Below are positions 21,302 through 34,572 of a stretch of DNA of 64,000 nt, one piece after another (positions within the stretch are counted from its first letter, which is position 1; the number at the start of each line of letters is the position of its first letter). This stretch comes from Entomortierella parvispora (taxonomy: Eukaryota; Mortierellomycota; Mortierellomycetes; Mortierellales; Mortierellaceae). The stretch lies in the NCBI GenBank assembly GCA_963573315.1, contig OY752151.1, positions 1,054,001 to 1,118,000 on the forward strand, read 5' to 3'. The notes below the pieces were generated by a model. It did no database searches. It had not been told where the DNA came from and was given only the letters and a program-made list of their open reading frames with translations. The translations under genes and the position numbers were made by a program.

Positions 21302-24300
21302 CTAGTCTGTGACAAAGATGCAGACCAGGTCCGGGCGACGGATCTGCTGCTCTAGCAACTCAAACTTGGCCTTCAGAATACCAGAGGTCGAAGAGGAGGG
21401 TCGTCGCTGGGAGGCCGACAAAGGGTCCATCATGATCCCTGGGCCGCCTCCATCCGCCGGCCCTGGTTCATTGCCCGACCTTGCACTGCTGCCATTTAAA
21501 AGGCCAGCCTGAGCCATCGACTTGCCGCTCGAGATGGAGTCTGAAAGTGGGTGGATCGATAGAAAACCGCCCATGGTAGTCACAGCCGCAGCGCTCGTGT
21601 TCGAATGATGACCATTCATTCCAGGCATCGCCAAAGTCGTTACAGTGGAGTTGCTGGATACCTCGAGTTGTGCTTTCAAGTTCTGAAGTTGGCTAAGTCT
21701 GCCCTCAGATATCAGCTTTCCAGAAGGGCCTGGGCTAACGGTGTCCACTCCTACCAAGGAGCATCCTTCATTCGCACCTAGCGGCGCACCAGTACCAGGA
21801 ACAACGTCGTTGACAGACCTTGCATTGACGAGTCCAGGGATACTACTGCCATTCGCGAGTTGGGACGAGTGGGGGCGATAGTTGGAATAGGCATCCGTTC
21901 CATTAGCATCAAGGCCAATCACAATGTTTCCACCGTGATGACCATATGGAACCGCGCCGTTGCTGCTTCGGCGGTCCTTCAGGTTCTCTCTCAGCTGAGC
22001 CTCCACAACTTCGTCAAACTCTTGACCAGATTCCCACCGCCTCCAGGCTTCAGTAAGTCCTTTTTCCAGATTTCGAGTCCAACGCAAAGTGTCGAAGAGT
22101 AGGGACTGATCCCTGTTCTCCCAAAGCCTCCTGCGCAAATCCATGAGAGGGCCAAAGCCAAGCCAATGTACCACTGACTGGCGAGGTTGCGTTATGGTTT
22201 GAGCTTGAAGCTGTTGGGGTGCCGCATGGCCATTCACATACGGATTTGACAAAAGTTGATGTCCAAATTGAAGATGTACGTTGCTGCCATTCCCTGGTTG
22301 TTGATGGAATGGTTGGGCAGGCGCTGAGCTGGAGACACCTGCCATAGCTTGCGCCGAGTTTCCGCTGATGTGGCCGATAGTTGCAGACACCGGCGCAGGG
22401 GCCGCCATTGCAGGGTTAGCTAGTCCAAGTTTGTGTCTCAGGGTCTGATCATCAACATACTCCCAACGACATCCCTGAGCATAGGCAACCGCTCGCTCTT
22501 CGTACTCCTCCTCGGAATTGACCACCATCTCATTGCCATGACCTGTAGCGCACGCGATACTGGCTCCAACTCGAGAGCACATCTTGTGGCCATACTTTGG
22601 GAACGTGAGAATGGGGGTGCCACTCCAAAGAATATCGGCAGCCGTTGTGTGAGCATTACACTCTGGGGTATCCAAGAACAGGTCGGCAATTCGGCCTCTG
22701 TGGATATGCACCTGCTTTGGAGCCACATCCGTAAAGATAACACGAGACGCCACTGAGGGTCCTGCCCACTCGTTTGCAGTCCGAAGCAAATGAGGCTCTC
22801 CTGCAGCTGGGAATCGTAGCAACCAGAGAATGGCATTAGGAACGCGCGCCAGGATTTGGAGCCAAACCTTGAAGATCTGAGGATCGATCTAGACAGGACG
22901 AGAGTTCGATTCATTTAGCATGCTGGAATCTTGGATCTCCTCGTAATAAAACAACAGTTGATGGTTAAGAAACCATAGCGCTTACCTTGTAGAGCTGGTT
23001 AAAGTTTGCAAAGATCACCGTATTCTCCGCCAATCCTGGGAACAATTCTTTGCGCATCTGCCAACGCCTATCCTGTTCCAGTGTCCACGACCACTCGGAG
23101 CTCATGGCCAAATGCGGCTCTGTAGCAAATAGGAGTTGGCGCTCGTGCTCTTTTTCTTCCTCTCGGAAACCCTGTCGATGATCGTTCACAAAGTAGCTGT
23201 GGGGCATATAGATAAACTTTTCGGTATAGACCCAATCATCGCCGGCATCCTCAGGATCCACGTCGCCTTCAAAATCCGAAAAGGTCGAGGACATGGTGCT
23301 GTTCTCAACCCCCAATCCTGGTTCTGCTCCTTGTTTGGTCTCGACGATGGCACCTGCACTTGAACGTCTCTTAGTGCCTGTGACTTTCAGGTTGCCATTC
23401 CCGTTTGCAGTGGATTTGGTGGGCTTTAAACCCTGCTCAGGCTGAGATTTTGGCTTGGAAGACGCAAGCAGAATTGAGCGCTGTTTCCTCTTCCAAGCGA
23501 CTCCACTCACAACTTCAGGTGGACAGACTACAGGATCAGCCACGATCCAGTCGCACCATCCAGCGCCAAGAGTGCCAGCAAAGCCCATGAATGAGACTTG
23601 GACTGGACAGGGTCGTGCTGCAAACACCTCGTTTCGAGCGCCTTTTGTATAACCATTCAAATTGACGAGAACATGGATACCGTCAGCTACGATGCGCTCG
23701 ACAATTGCTTGGGTGCTCCAGGATGACACCTCGACGAAGTTCTCGACTTCGCTCTGGATCTTGACACGATAAGGCGTCTGATCGGCAGGTGTGGTTGCGT
23801 AACAAAACACTTGAAACTGACTCTTGTCATGCATGCCAAAGACGCTTTGCATCAAATGCGACAGTGGATGATTGTTAAAGTCGCTACTGACATATCCAAT
23901 CTTGAGGCGTGGCGCCGGGGGGGCGGGGGGCGGATAGACCGTGCTTGGCAGCCAGTGAGAGGCAAGAGTCCCGTGGGAAATACGAAGGGCGTTCCGGTGT
24001 GAGATCAATCGAATCTGGCGTGCACTAAGTGGGTAGGTAAACGTATGGAATGGCAGGACGGTCGGGACAGGAGGTGCTGCCATTCCGTGTGGAAGCAATG
24101 GGCGTTGATAGAGCTCTAATGTTTCGGAACTGGGACGTCGAGGCCGTCCTGCAAGATTCGGCTGGTACTTTTCAAGGTACCATCGTCGTTGCAGTCTCTT
24201 GGAAGCTCTTTCCAAAAGTCTGATGATCCAACCTCCTTCGTTCTTCCTGTCTTGAGGGTCAGAGCGGCTCTCCCAAGAGTCCAGTCGAGATCGCCAGAGT

Positions 24301-27300
24301 AGCGTGTCAGGGTGCTTAGGATTCGAATCAAGGAAGGCTCTGAAGATGACTTGCCAAAGATGCTGTCGAAATACCTTCACAAGACCGAAACCCCAGACAG
24401 CACCCTCAGCCAGTTGCTTCTCCACAATCTCGGAAACGCGGCCCATCCATCCCGAGAGAGCCGCTTTGCCGTTTGAAAGTGCGTCAACCAAGACGAGACG
24501 CCCTTCAGTATTAACACTGATGGGACCGACGCCACCACGGCCACGCCAATCGCAAACGCCTCCCAGGGCATTCACCAGTCCACAGACAGCTTCTGAAAAG
24601 TTGGGGTTGATTTCGACTGCGCGTTGGTACCATTGGATGCTCTCCTGCACTTTTCCAAGGTCCTTGACTGCGTTTCCAAGATTGGCAAGCGCAACATCGA
24701 ATCGAGGGTTGCATTCAACTGCTTTCTCGTACATTGCTACGGCTTCGTTCAGTTGGCCCATGTCCTTGAGAAGCGAACCCAGGTTGGTGTACAAGTGAGG
24801 GTGGCGAGGATCCAACTGGAGTCCATAATTATAAAATTGAAGAGCAAGTGCCTGACCAGTGATGGGGTAGTTTGGTGCCGCAGGAGCAGGAATCACAAGT
24901 CCATTGGCCTGGACCTGTAGCTGCATGGGCTGCGCAGGGGCTGGGTAAGAGAAGACTTTAGCTGTTGGGGGTATTGAGCTTAGCAAAATTCCCAGGTTAT
25001 TGCATGTCGACGGTGAAGGGTTCAAAGCCAAGCTCAGGTAGTAGAGAGGCAAAAGCATCGACATGGTCGGTACATAGTTGTCTGCCCCGGCCAGTTCTCT
25101 TGCTTTGGCAGGCTGATCCATGACATCCTGATAGAGCTTTGCAAGAGTCAAGAGGATGGTGCTGGTAGTTTGGTTGGCCTGTTGCCAAAGAGTTGAACTG
25201 AGGCCGCTCTGAGTCACCCCAGCAGCGTCTGTGCAAGTGGCTGTTAAGGAGGCGAGGCCTGGAAGGACACCGCCAGTTTCACGGAAGACAACTTGCGTAA
25301 CTTGGAGCGCCTCTTCGGGTCGAAGTAGAAGCATGACGCCCTCCAGGTCACTTTCTGTGGGCCGAGCATATCCTGCAGCCATCCTTGTAAGGCACATAAT
25401 CTCGTGGACAACCTGAATAGCACCAATCCCAGCTCCGAAAACAATCTCCAGACTCCTCTCGTATTCGCGTCTTGCTCCAGCAATGTCACCAAGAGCGTAC
25501 TTTAGGTTACCCTTAGCATACAAGAGATTTTGTAGTCGAGGCGTATGCTGGATGGGCAGGGGAGGAGGTTGCTCTCCTGTGAGATCTGACGGGTCTGGTA
25601 GCACGTTTGCTTCCACGTACTCGCAAATTTTGAGCGCTTCCTTGTAACGGGGAGGTTGTGATACAGCCGTGGCCTGCTTTTCGGTCGCTGGTTTGGCCGC
25701 GTCTCCTCCAGCTGAAGATGTTTCCTCCGTAGGTGTCTCTGATGTTGATTTTGCTGTCGCCTCTGTAGTGCCATAACCAGAGCACAAAACACCAATGAGA
25801 TTCTCGACTGCGTCCCAATAGCCAGGTCTAAGTCGAACTGCCTTCCACCACCATGATTCGGCTTCTGGCTGGCGTCCCATGCTCCTCAACGTGGTGCCGA
25901 TGTTACTCATAGCTTCAACGTAGTTGGGATCTTTGGTGAGAATAAGGTGGTTGTAGTGTAGCGACATTTTGTAGTTTCGCTGAGTGTAGTACACGCATGC
26001 CAGGAGTAGAAGCGTCGGCAGATGTGTACGATGGAGCGAACTGACAGTTTGGAGAATAGGAATCAGCGGAGAGTTTGGCGAAGGATTGGATGCTTCAGAG
26101 GCGTATAATATGTGGGCGTAAGAGAGCAAATGGTCTATTCGGGACGATATGATATGATAACGCACGGCAAGTCAATACAAGGCATCGATGGATACATATT
26201 CAGCAATTGGTCAAAAAGTTTGCTTACCCCGCCATTCTTCCTCGCGTGCGTCAATAATCAATTGTTGACTCTTGCCATCTGCCGTCTGAACCTGGACCAC
26301 CATCTGCGGTTGTGCGGTCTGAGGAAGCTGGACCTTGGTGATCGTCAATGGCCCCGAACTCACGATGCTTGAGGCTGGCTGTGACACCTGCTGCTGCTGC
26401 AATTGCTGCTGTTGAGCAGTAGCCGCCAACATCATTTGATGCTGCTGCTGTTGCTGCTGCTGTTGGTCTTGACCCTGTCGATGTTGATCGTACAGCATGT
26501 GTTGCAATTGGAACAGCTGCTGTTGCTGGTGTGCTTGCGCCTGCGCTTGTTGATGTTGCTGATGTTGAAGCTGTAGCTGTTGAGATGCAGCCTGTGCCGA
26601 AAACTGCAGATGCGATGATGGGGGTACCAGCCCCTGTCCAAACGCATTGATCGAGGCCGCCTCGAATTCAGAAATAAGTTGGATCTGCTGCTGCTGATCT
26701 TGAGTAGGTTTAAATCGAGACTGCTGAGCAGGGTTGTATTTCGCGAAGGTATGTTGAAGTTGTTGCTGTTGTTGTTGTTGTTGGCTCTCGATTTGATGTC
26801 GGACAGTCTGCAATTGAGCATGAGAAGCCTGGTACTGCGAATGGTTTGCATGAGATAAAAGTTGGGCCTGCTGCAACTGCTGCTGGTATGCTGGCGTAGA
26901 ATAATGCGGGTGCTGTGACTGTTGTACATGAGGAGGATAGATGTTGGGTGGCTGTCGGAAGGATTGTTGCTGTTGTTGTTGTAAATGCTGCTGTTGATGG
27001 TGGTGGTGGTGGAGCTGCTGTTGCTGTTGTTGTTGTTGCAGCTGCAATTGTTGCTGATGAAGATGCTGTTGATACTGCTGAGAATCTATTTGGGCCCCAC
27101 CATGCCCAGATTGCAGCGAGTAATCATGATGAGGGGGCTGAGGGTAGGTGGCTTGATGATGTTGGGTGGGAAAGAGTATCCGGTCTGGCTTTTGGACATG
27201 GTAGGACGTGGTGAGGTGATTCCCTTGTTGACTTTGCTGCATCAAAGACTGTGCATCGTCATAGTGGTAGCTTCCGCTAGCCGGATATTGGAGCACACTG

Positions 27301-27564
27301 TCCAGATACTGGTGGTCAGAAAAACTGCCTCGATTCAGTCGTGCTTGTTGAAGCTCTCGATGGTGATATGCATCCACGCTGCCCGATCGCTCCAGTCGAA
27401 GCCACCCGCGATCTTGATGGTAAAAGTACGACAATGTGTTAGGCGATGGTGGCGGCTGCATCAGTGTAGGCAAATGCTGTTGAAGATGAGGCTGGTATGA
27501 CTGAGCATCCTTGATGAACTGCTGCGATGGCGCTTGGCCATGATGTTGCTGTTGCAAAAGCATC

Positions 27565-27605
<41 letters not shown>

Positions 27606-27749
27606 TTGCTGTTGTTGCTGGAGCTGCTGTTGGTGTTGTTGAGAAGCAGTATACTCGCGCACAAACGCCGCTGCTGTATTTTGAAGGTCAAGCGCGCTCG
27701 ATGGCGCGACGTTTTGCCGTGCCTGGGATGATGACATGTCTCTAAACAT
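21302..27749 (-). CDS. O-linked GlcNAc transferase (OGT/SPY-like, GT41), polyQ-extended
   Basis: This is a protein of about 2,085 residues from exons 27749-26228, 26134-22986 and 22888-21302, all phase-consistent. The start could instead be the ATG at 27737, because a splice-acceptor-like TTTAG lies just before it. The first ~500 residues are Gln/His-rich with a ~21-residue polyQ near residue 45. TPR repeats follow (e.g. AVAMYEKAVECNPRFDVALA, IQWYQRAVEINPNFSEAV). The GT41 catalytic half begins near residue 1250 with KIGYVSSDFNNHPLSHLM, then LVNLNGYTKGARNE, FANFNQLYKIDP and the UDP-binding TPECNAHTTAADILWSGTP. OGT transfers GlcNAc from UDP-GlcNAc to Ser/Thr of nuclear and cytosolic proteins; SPY homologues use GDP-fucose, so donor choice is not certain. 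Compared with the ~1,050-residue human enzyme it has a charged insert in the middle of the catalytic half, a Gln/Pro-rich insert before the last helix (LRRRLWENRDQS) and a ~270-residue tail. Confidence 0.92.
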
Positions 27750-30430
27750 CAAAATACGAAGATGTCAAAGTCAGGATTCATGCAAAGGCCAAGTTGACGA
27801 TTTGACTTTCAAGAGATGGTACGTATTCGCGAAGATACCTTTTTCGATGGAGACAAGGAATGAAAACAGGACTGGAGGAAGGGTTACGTTACAAGAAGAG
27901 ATGGTCGATGGACGACAAGCGACGGAGACACCTATCGGACAGAAAGCCGAGATAAGGCGGTGAGTAACCAGGGATCCGTCAATGTCCTCGCGGGGGCACT
28001 GCACGAATGCCCACAGCCTGTGCAGATGCCTGTCTGCCCAGCCCCAGACAACATCCGAGGACAAAAATGGTCTAGTGCAGACTCATGCTCTCCTCTTTTG
28101 CTCGATTGTCCGACTATTCTATATCAGTTGGCTCCTTCCTCTCGTCGTCTTTCGTGCCATTGTTTCATGGTCAAGCTCGCTTCGCGCTTGTGTCCTTGTC
28201 CTGAATGTTGTGGCCTCGACCGCGTGAAAAGGGGGACCCATGCAAAGAGGAGGCAGGTACACAGAACTAATAAAACGAGAAACAAAGCCCAATCCGCCCT
28301 CCACCTCGATAAACGACGTTGATCGGGCGGTCTTTATCGTAGTGTCTTGCTTGTTGTCTGCTGTGGCGGGATGAATATGATGTCCACGAGATGGCCGAGG
28401 CTGCATTATTCCAACTCGACAACTCTGGTGGATTGCATTCCTATCCATCCGCATGATTTGACTGCATTCCGTTCGCTCCGTTCATGGACATAAACTCAAA
28501 AGATGCGCCCGAAAAAGAATAAGCACCGTTGACGGACAACAAACAAAGAGAGAAGGAAACAGAGAGAGAAGGGGAAAAAGAGAGAGAGAAAGAGAGAGCC
28601 AGCTACTGTCCGGCAAACGTCCAGAACTCGGGTCCGAGTGCGGTCCTGCGATCTTGAAGTTGAATACACTAGCCCCAAGGTCAAGCATCGAGCGATCCAC
28701 AGTGGATCACTTGCATCGATTCATTTGTTCCTTCTTTGCTCCCCTCCCATGTGTTTTGCATCAATAACGTCAGAACAGATGCTGGGCTCACGTTAAACAC
28801 AATTCATAAAAAAAAAAAAAAAAAAAAAAAAAAGAAAACCAATTCCAGGTGGCATTTGTCACTGCCACGTCTCTTCTCCTTCAAAGGAATGTGTGAGTGT
28901 CCGCTCTTCCTGCCACTGATGTCGGGGGAGGTCCAGTCGCCGATTCGAGCGGGACGATGGAAAAAAGGGAAGAAGAACGAAGGTTGTTTCTCAATTGTTT
29001 ACCTCTGGCAGATGAAGAAAAGGGAGGGAGGGAGAGTCGTACAGGAATGGAGGAGGGAAAGTGGACCGCTGCCCTCGTGAAAGTGATGCGGATGGAGGAC
29101 GGTGAGGGAGGGCGGAAGGAAGGGGGGGAAGGAAGGGCAGGGAGGAGCGAGAGAAGGAAGGAAGGAAGGAGACAAAGGAAAGAATAAAGAGAGAAAGAGA
29201 GAGAGAGGGTGTGAGAAGAACAGAGAGAGTGTGAGAGAGAGAAGAAAAGAAGTGTGCAATTCTGACTGTCCGTCTGTTCTGTCGGTCGTCTGCTGTCGGT
29301 CTGTCAGTGCCCAAAACAAAAAAAAGCAAAGCTAAATTTGTATTCAGTCCGATTCAGTCAGTCCGTCAGTCCTTTTTTTTCTTTCTTTTCTTTCTTCCTT
29401 CTCTCTTCTGCTCCCGCCATCAAACACTTCTCTCGGTGCCCAGACCACGGCCTGCCTGCCATTCCAGCCAGGGTATCTTCCCTCGACAGCGATGATGATG
29501 CTGATCATGATGCTCTGCACTGCACAGATGCTGATCTCAATAGAATCCTTTCAATCCTCCCTCTTCTTTGTCTGTTCTGTCATCTCTGTCATTCTGTCAT
29601 TTGTCTCTCTCTCTATCTTGATGTCTGTTTTGTCTGAGATGCTCTAAAGACGTTTGCTCCCGATCGACAGTGCACAATATTCGTTATGCCCGACCTTTTC
29701 CTTCCCTCCCTCCCCCCCGCTCTTTGCCTGCAACAACAGAACCCTTCCCCCCCTCCTCCTTCTGCCTCTGTTCTGCTCCTTGCCTTGTGTAGAACTTTAC
29801 ACAACTCTATCCGTACTTGTGTCCCAGTCAACGAGAGAAGACGTACATTCAGTACATGTATGTACCGAACAAAAATCACCCATCCACCCTCCTCACTGTG
29901 ACATCATGAGGGTCACTTTTCGGCTCCTCTTCAACTCCCGATCGGGGTCCCACATCAATTGTCTTCCTCCGAGCCCCTTTCTTACTGCACTGCACTGCAC
30001 TGCACTGCACTTCTTTCAACTATGTACGACAATGTAGAAGCCATATAGTCTACTCAACGTCCATTCCTATTGATATGGACCGGGGGGAATCCGATTTTGC
30101 CTTCATTTATCAAGACAGGAATAGCCGATCCGGAGAGTTCTCCGCCTCCCTTTCCTTTTCCTTTTCCAATATTCTCGCTGTCACTCTCTTTGCATTGTCT
30201 CCCTCAATTATGTAGATCCTTGGTGCACGCTTTCGAACACTGAAAAAAGGGTGAGTGTGTCTTCTTAGTCTAGGAGCATCGCAACCACCACAGTCTAACC
30301 AGGTGCTAAAAAAAATAAGGCTGTCCATGACGGATGGTCAAAGTATAGTATAATAATAAAGCACTCAAAAAAAACCAACAGCTGCGACAACTGAGTTTCC
30401 CAAGCGGTTCTGATGACTTGACGACGAGCT
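27750..30430. other. Long intergenic region upstream of the OGT gene
   Basis: About 2.7 kb without a supportable gene. It contains an A-tract of roughly 25 bases near 28810, polypurine/GA-rich tracts at 28540-28600 and 29090-29250, complementary CT-rich stretches around 29370-29720, and a CTGCA pentamer repeat near 29985-30010. It probably holds the OGT promoter and a long 5' leader, perhaps with a leader intron ending at the acceptor near 27741, plus the TOP3 3' flank. Confidence 0.5.
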
Positions 30431-33400
30431 TTATTGAGGCCGACTTTTTTTGGTAACGCGAACTGCTTTGATATTGTTACCAGATGTCGTGCTCTTCTTG
30501 CCTTTTCCTTTACCTCGTGCGGAGGATCCATTATTCGCCTGATACGAAGAAGTTCCTCGCTCAGTGCCATCAGAAGATACACCGTTTGGGCAGGCATTGG
30601 CAAAGTGGCCAACCTAACAACAGAGCAAGATTTAGTTTTTTGTTGTTGCCACCAAAAAAAGTATGAAATTTGCCACCAAAAATCATCGGATGAAAAAACG
30701 CACCTGGTGGCATTTGAAGCAGGACCGGTCTCCAGCTCCTGATGAAGAACCGCCTCCAGCACTGCTCCGTGAAGCACTTGAAGCATTCCAAGTCATAGTC
30801 GATCTAGCACTTTGTTCAAGCTCGTCATCCCACTTGAAGAACTGGCACGACTTGACCTTGCTACACTTCCAATAGACTCTACCATTGTGTTTTGCGGACG
30901 TGTTTTCTATGGCAATCAGTCCACAGGAGCATCGAGGTTTGCCTTCCCCATTAGATCCCGCGTTGAGAGACTCGCGAAACTTCATCAAAACATTTAGATG
31001 GGAAGAAGGTCAATTTGGCGTTGCGTTAGGAAATACTGCATGCCATACTAAAAGGAATACACGTTGTCTTCTATTGATTCCTACCACGTCCGACGTAAGG
31101 AGTCCACGACCAGCGCCACTGCCTCCTTGACGACTGAAGCCGCTATTGTTATTGCCGTTGGCTGCGAGAGCTCCTGTTCCGCTATTCAGACCGTCGGAAA
31201 AGCAAAAGAATCCACATTGATCATCTCTCGACTTTGCGCAGATGAAAAACATTCTTCCTTGATTCTCGCCCTCTTTGACAACTTTTCTCTCCACAGCCGG
31301 AGGTCTTCCTTCGCAGTTGCAGACCACGACGCCATCCGCGCCTGAATTTGGCAAGTCATTGAAGTCAATATTGTTCCCCTGTATGGGGAGTTGATTCGTT
31401 TGTTGGACCCTATATGGATTAAAAGGCGGGGGCATCCGTCGGGCATCGTTCCCTCCGCCACCACCACCACCACCTCCTCCTCCTCCTCCTCCACCGCCAC
31501 CACCAATATTTTGCCCACCATGTGGTGGCTGATGGTCACCACGAGGTGGAGGATCTACGTTTCGCTCAATGGACTAGAGCGAATAGAATACCATCAGATC
31601 AGTCTCTTGACAAATTGACTAAAGTATCTCATGGTGCCTGGAGAGAAATTTTTGCACTTACCTGCTTCAGAACATCCTTCATTCGATTCACGTCTTCGAA
31701 AATGGCTTTGTACTCATTCAGTGCTTCCGCTATGACATCCTCCTTTCGTCTTTCTCCTGAACAAATCAGCTTCAGGTTCCGCTCCAACTATATCAAAGGA
31801 GTATATCCAGGGAGAAGAAATGATGTGTTACAAGACTGGTGGCGCCTTCGGTAGTAAAAATCAATTCCAACCAGCAACTCCGTGTTACCTGACTCCTTAG
31901 TAATGGTTTCGATAGGTTTTTGGGTAGCTGCATGCCATCGTAACCCTCCACGAGAGCAATTCCCAGAGTTGACGGCGAAAAGACATATTCCCGACCCTGT
32001 TTGCTCCTTTTGACGTACTCGCGATCTGTAATCGTTTTGATGTGTTCGGCAATAGTAGCGTCGGTACCTATCCATTGATTAGAGATAATCGACTCAGTCG
32101 TCTGATTTGAGATTTTCGAGGACGTATAATAAAATGAACCTTCCATCTCCTTACCAATGCCCCTTTCGTCCATGAGGGCAATCAATTGACTCTCAGTCAG
32201 CAACGATGGAGAGGTGGTGGAGCTCTCGGCGATCTTGAAGGTAGAAGGAACAAACTGTTCTCCTTGTATAAAATCTGGAATAGTATTGCCAGTCCATTTG
32301 TCGTACGGGTACACATCCAGGTAATTTCGCTCCTTGACAATTAGCCCTGTGGCCTTGAATTTTTCTGTGTGAAGGGTGGCTTCAATATTGGTCTGATCGC
32401 CTTTTGCGTCCTCCGAACAACAGGCCAGAAATCGACGAACAATAAACTCGTACACCTTCTTTTCTCGTTCAGGAAGGTTCTGCGTGTGCATCACTGGATG
32501 AATCGGAGGATGTGCTTGATCGTTATTCTTGCCGCGCTTCGGTATCCGATATCCACCTTCCACCAACCGTTGTGCAAAGGTTCCCCATGTTGGGTTTTCT
32601 GTCTGTTTTTGTACAAGGGCTAACAAGTCGTAGTTGTGGTCGAACTGGTCCGTTTCTGTTCTCGGGTAAGAGATCCAACCCTGGGTATATAAGGACTCTG
32701 CCGCCTGGAAAACAACACACAATGGCAGATGTTAGTATTATATACTCATCTACTATTTCAAGATCTTCTAGGTGTGCATATTAACCTTCATGATCTCATC
32801 GGAAGAAATGGAAAGATATTTTGATCCACTCTTTTGTAGCTCAACTGTAGTTAGTGGAAGCGGTTTCCTATGATTGCAGATTTGAATAAGTTTGGGTCCA
32901 GAGATACTTTAAAACTCAATGCTGCAGTGGAGAGTACCTACCATTTTGAAGTTGATTTTGATTTCACCTCAGTGATAGTGACCTTTGGTGGGGAGTTTTC
33001 CAGACATGATTCGTATATAATGAAGCACATTAATTGGTCAAACATCTGCCCACGGTCCCAGTTAAAGGAAGCTTCTTCTCCACCTTTCCGATGCTTCAAC
33101 TCCAGTTTCCAGAATTTCTCGGGTGTAAATCGTTCCACTTTTCGATATTGATCCACTACAAATCCAAGCGTCGGGAACTGGCAAGGACCTTTTAAAAGAC
33201 AAGGCAAAATACATAAACATTAATCATCAGAGATGTACGCATGCACTAACAAGCATAACGTCTACTGAGACTTTGACTGCAGCACTAACCAAAACTAATG
33301 ACGCTCTTTTTTCCCTGAGCCCCTCCATGGTCGAATACTAGATGCTGGAAACTTAATGTCTGAAAGCGAGTGAACGAAGCACCAATACGCAAATCAAGCT

Positions 33401-34200
33401 CCATCCTGGCATCCACAGCATCTGCTTGGCGCTGATCCAACTGCACAGGGTTCCTCATTGCTCGATGTACTTCCCTATTTTGTTAAGAGACATAAACCCC
33501 AGTCAGTATGCTGCAATGACTCGGTGATCCTCTGTGAGGTCTAATGGCTCGACATTGTGACTGAATCCATACGCAGGTGTGACGGAACTGAATCGAGCAC
33601 GAATGACCGTGATACGTGCATTCACTTTTCGACAAACGGCAGCCACCTCTGCTCCAATGTTTTCGCCCTCTCGATCACAGTCTGTCCAGATCATAACTTG
33701 GTCTGCCCTACGTGCATTCTCTTGAAGGTTGCGCTCTACTTCTTGTAGATCCTATCCCGTTCAGAAATTGCGCATACGGAGGACATGAATATGATGATCA
33801 GAGTCAGAGTCGCCGGCTTGAGCACACTTCGCAGACTGAATTTACCTTTGTTGTCTGTTTTTGAATTCCGGCCTCGAACAGCTCCACAGGAGCAACATCT
33901 CGCCATGACCTATATTGACTATGGAAATCTGAGGATAACAGATGACCTACGACAGCCGTCATGGTGACTTCGGCCATATTCCTGTTGTCCATCTTGTATG
34001 GAAAAGAGTAATTGTAGATGTATTTGGTTCCAGGCCTCTGTATGAAAAAGACAGTTAATATAGTGTACTTTACAAAGTCATAATCTGCTCACTCATGTGG
34101 AGATGCTAACACATACCACGTCCATACGCTCACCAGAGCTCAAAATCTGAGCCAAGGCTTTAGACATGGAAGGCTTCTCGGCAACACAGAGAATCCTCAT
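30431..34200 (-). CDS. top3: DNA topoisomerase III (TOP3), type IA
   Basis: This is a multi-exon gene starting at 34200 with MRILCVAEKPSMSKALAQIL, the typical TOP3 N-terminus that opens the TOPRIM fold. Further on are DCDREGENIG (TOPRIM acidic residues), VISFGPCQFPTLGFVVDQY, and GWISYPRTETDQF, which carries the catalytic tyrosine of type IA enzymes. The C-terminal region has two GRF-type zinc fingers (CNCEGRPPAVER...CGFFCF and CSCGLIAIEN...CQFFKW) and a CCHC knuckle CFKCHQVGHFANACP split by an intron after CFKCHQ. The stop is at 30431. TOP3 acts with a RecQ helicase and Rmi1 to decatenate recombination intermediates in the nucleus. The zinc-rich tail resembles animal TOP3A more than the short yeast Top3. 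NOP56 lies 372 bp upstream on the same strand. Confidence 0.94.
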
Positions 34201-34572
34201 GTTGGGCAAAGAACAATTCAGGGACTGTGTCTAAAGCACTGGCGTTGAATGTCACAACGCGGAATGGTGGCAAAGGGCTTTGAGAAAGAAGAATTGTGCG
34301 CGCTCAAGTAGATGGATACAGTCAGAATGGTGAAATAATGTGTCTTCCAGAATGATTGAATGCAACGAAAAGCATGAGGAAACAATTTGGTGGCACAAGA
34401 GGTCTGCTGAGAAAATGGTGGCAAGTCGACACGTGACCCTAAGAAATGATCGAAAATGGATATGGAATATGGAAAATGCTTTATGATGTGTACATGGGAA
34501 AGAATAAAAAAAAAGCTACTGCTACAATTATGATGAAAGGAAGAGAGTAAAAAAGAGTCGAATAGAATTTTT
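34201..34572. other. Intergenic, NOP56 3' flank / TOP3 promoter
   Basis: A short AT-rich spacer between two tandem minus-strand genes. No gene or clear promoter element was recognised. Confidence 0.5.
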
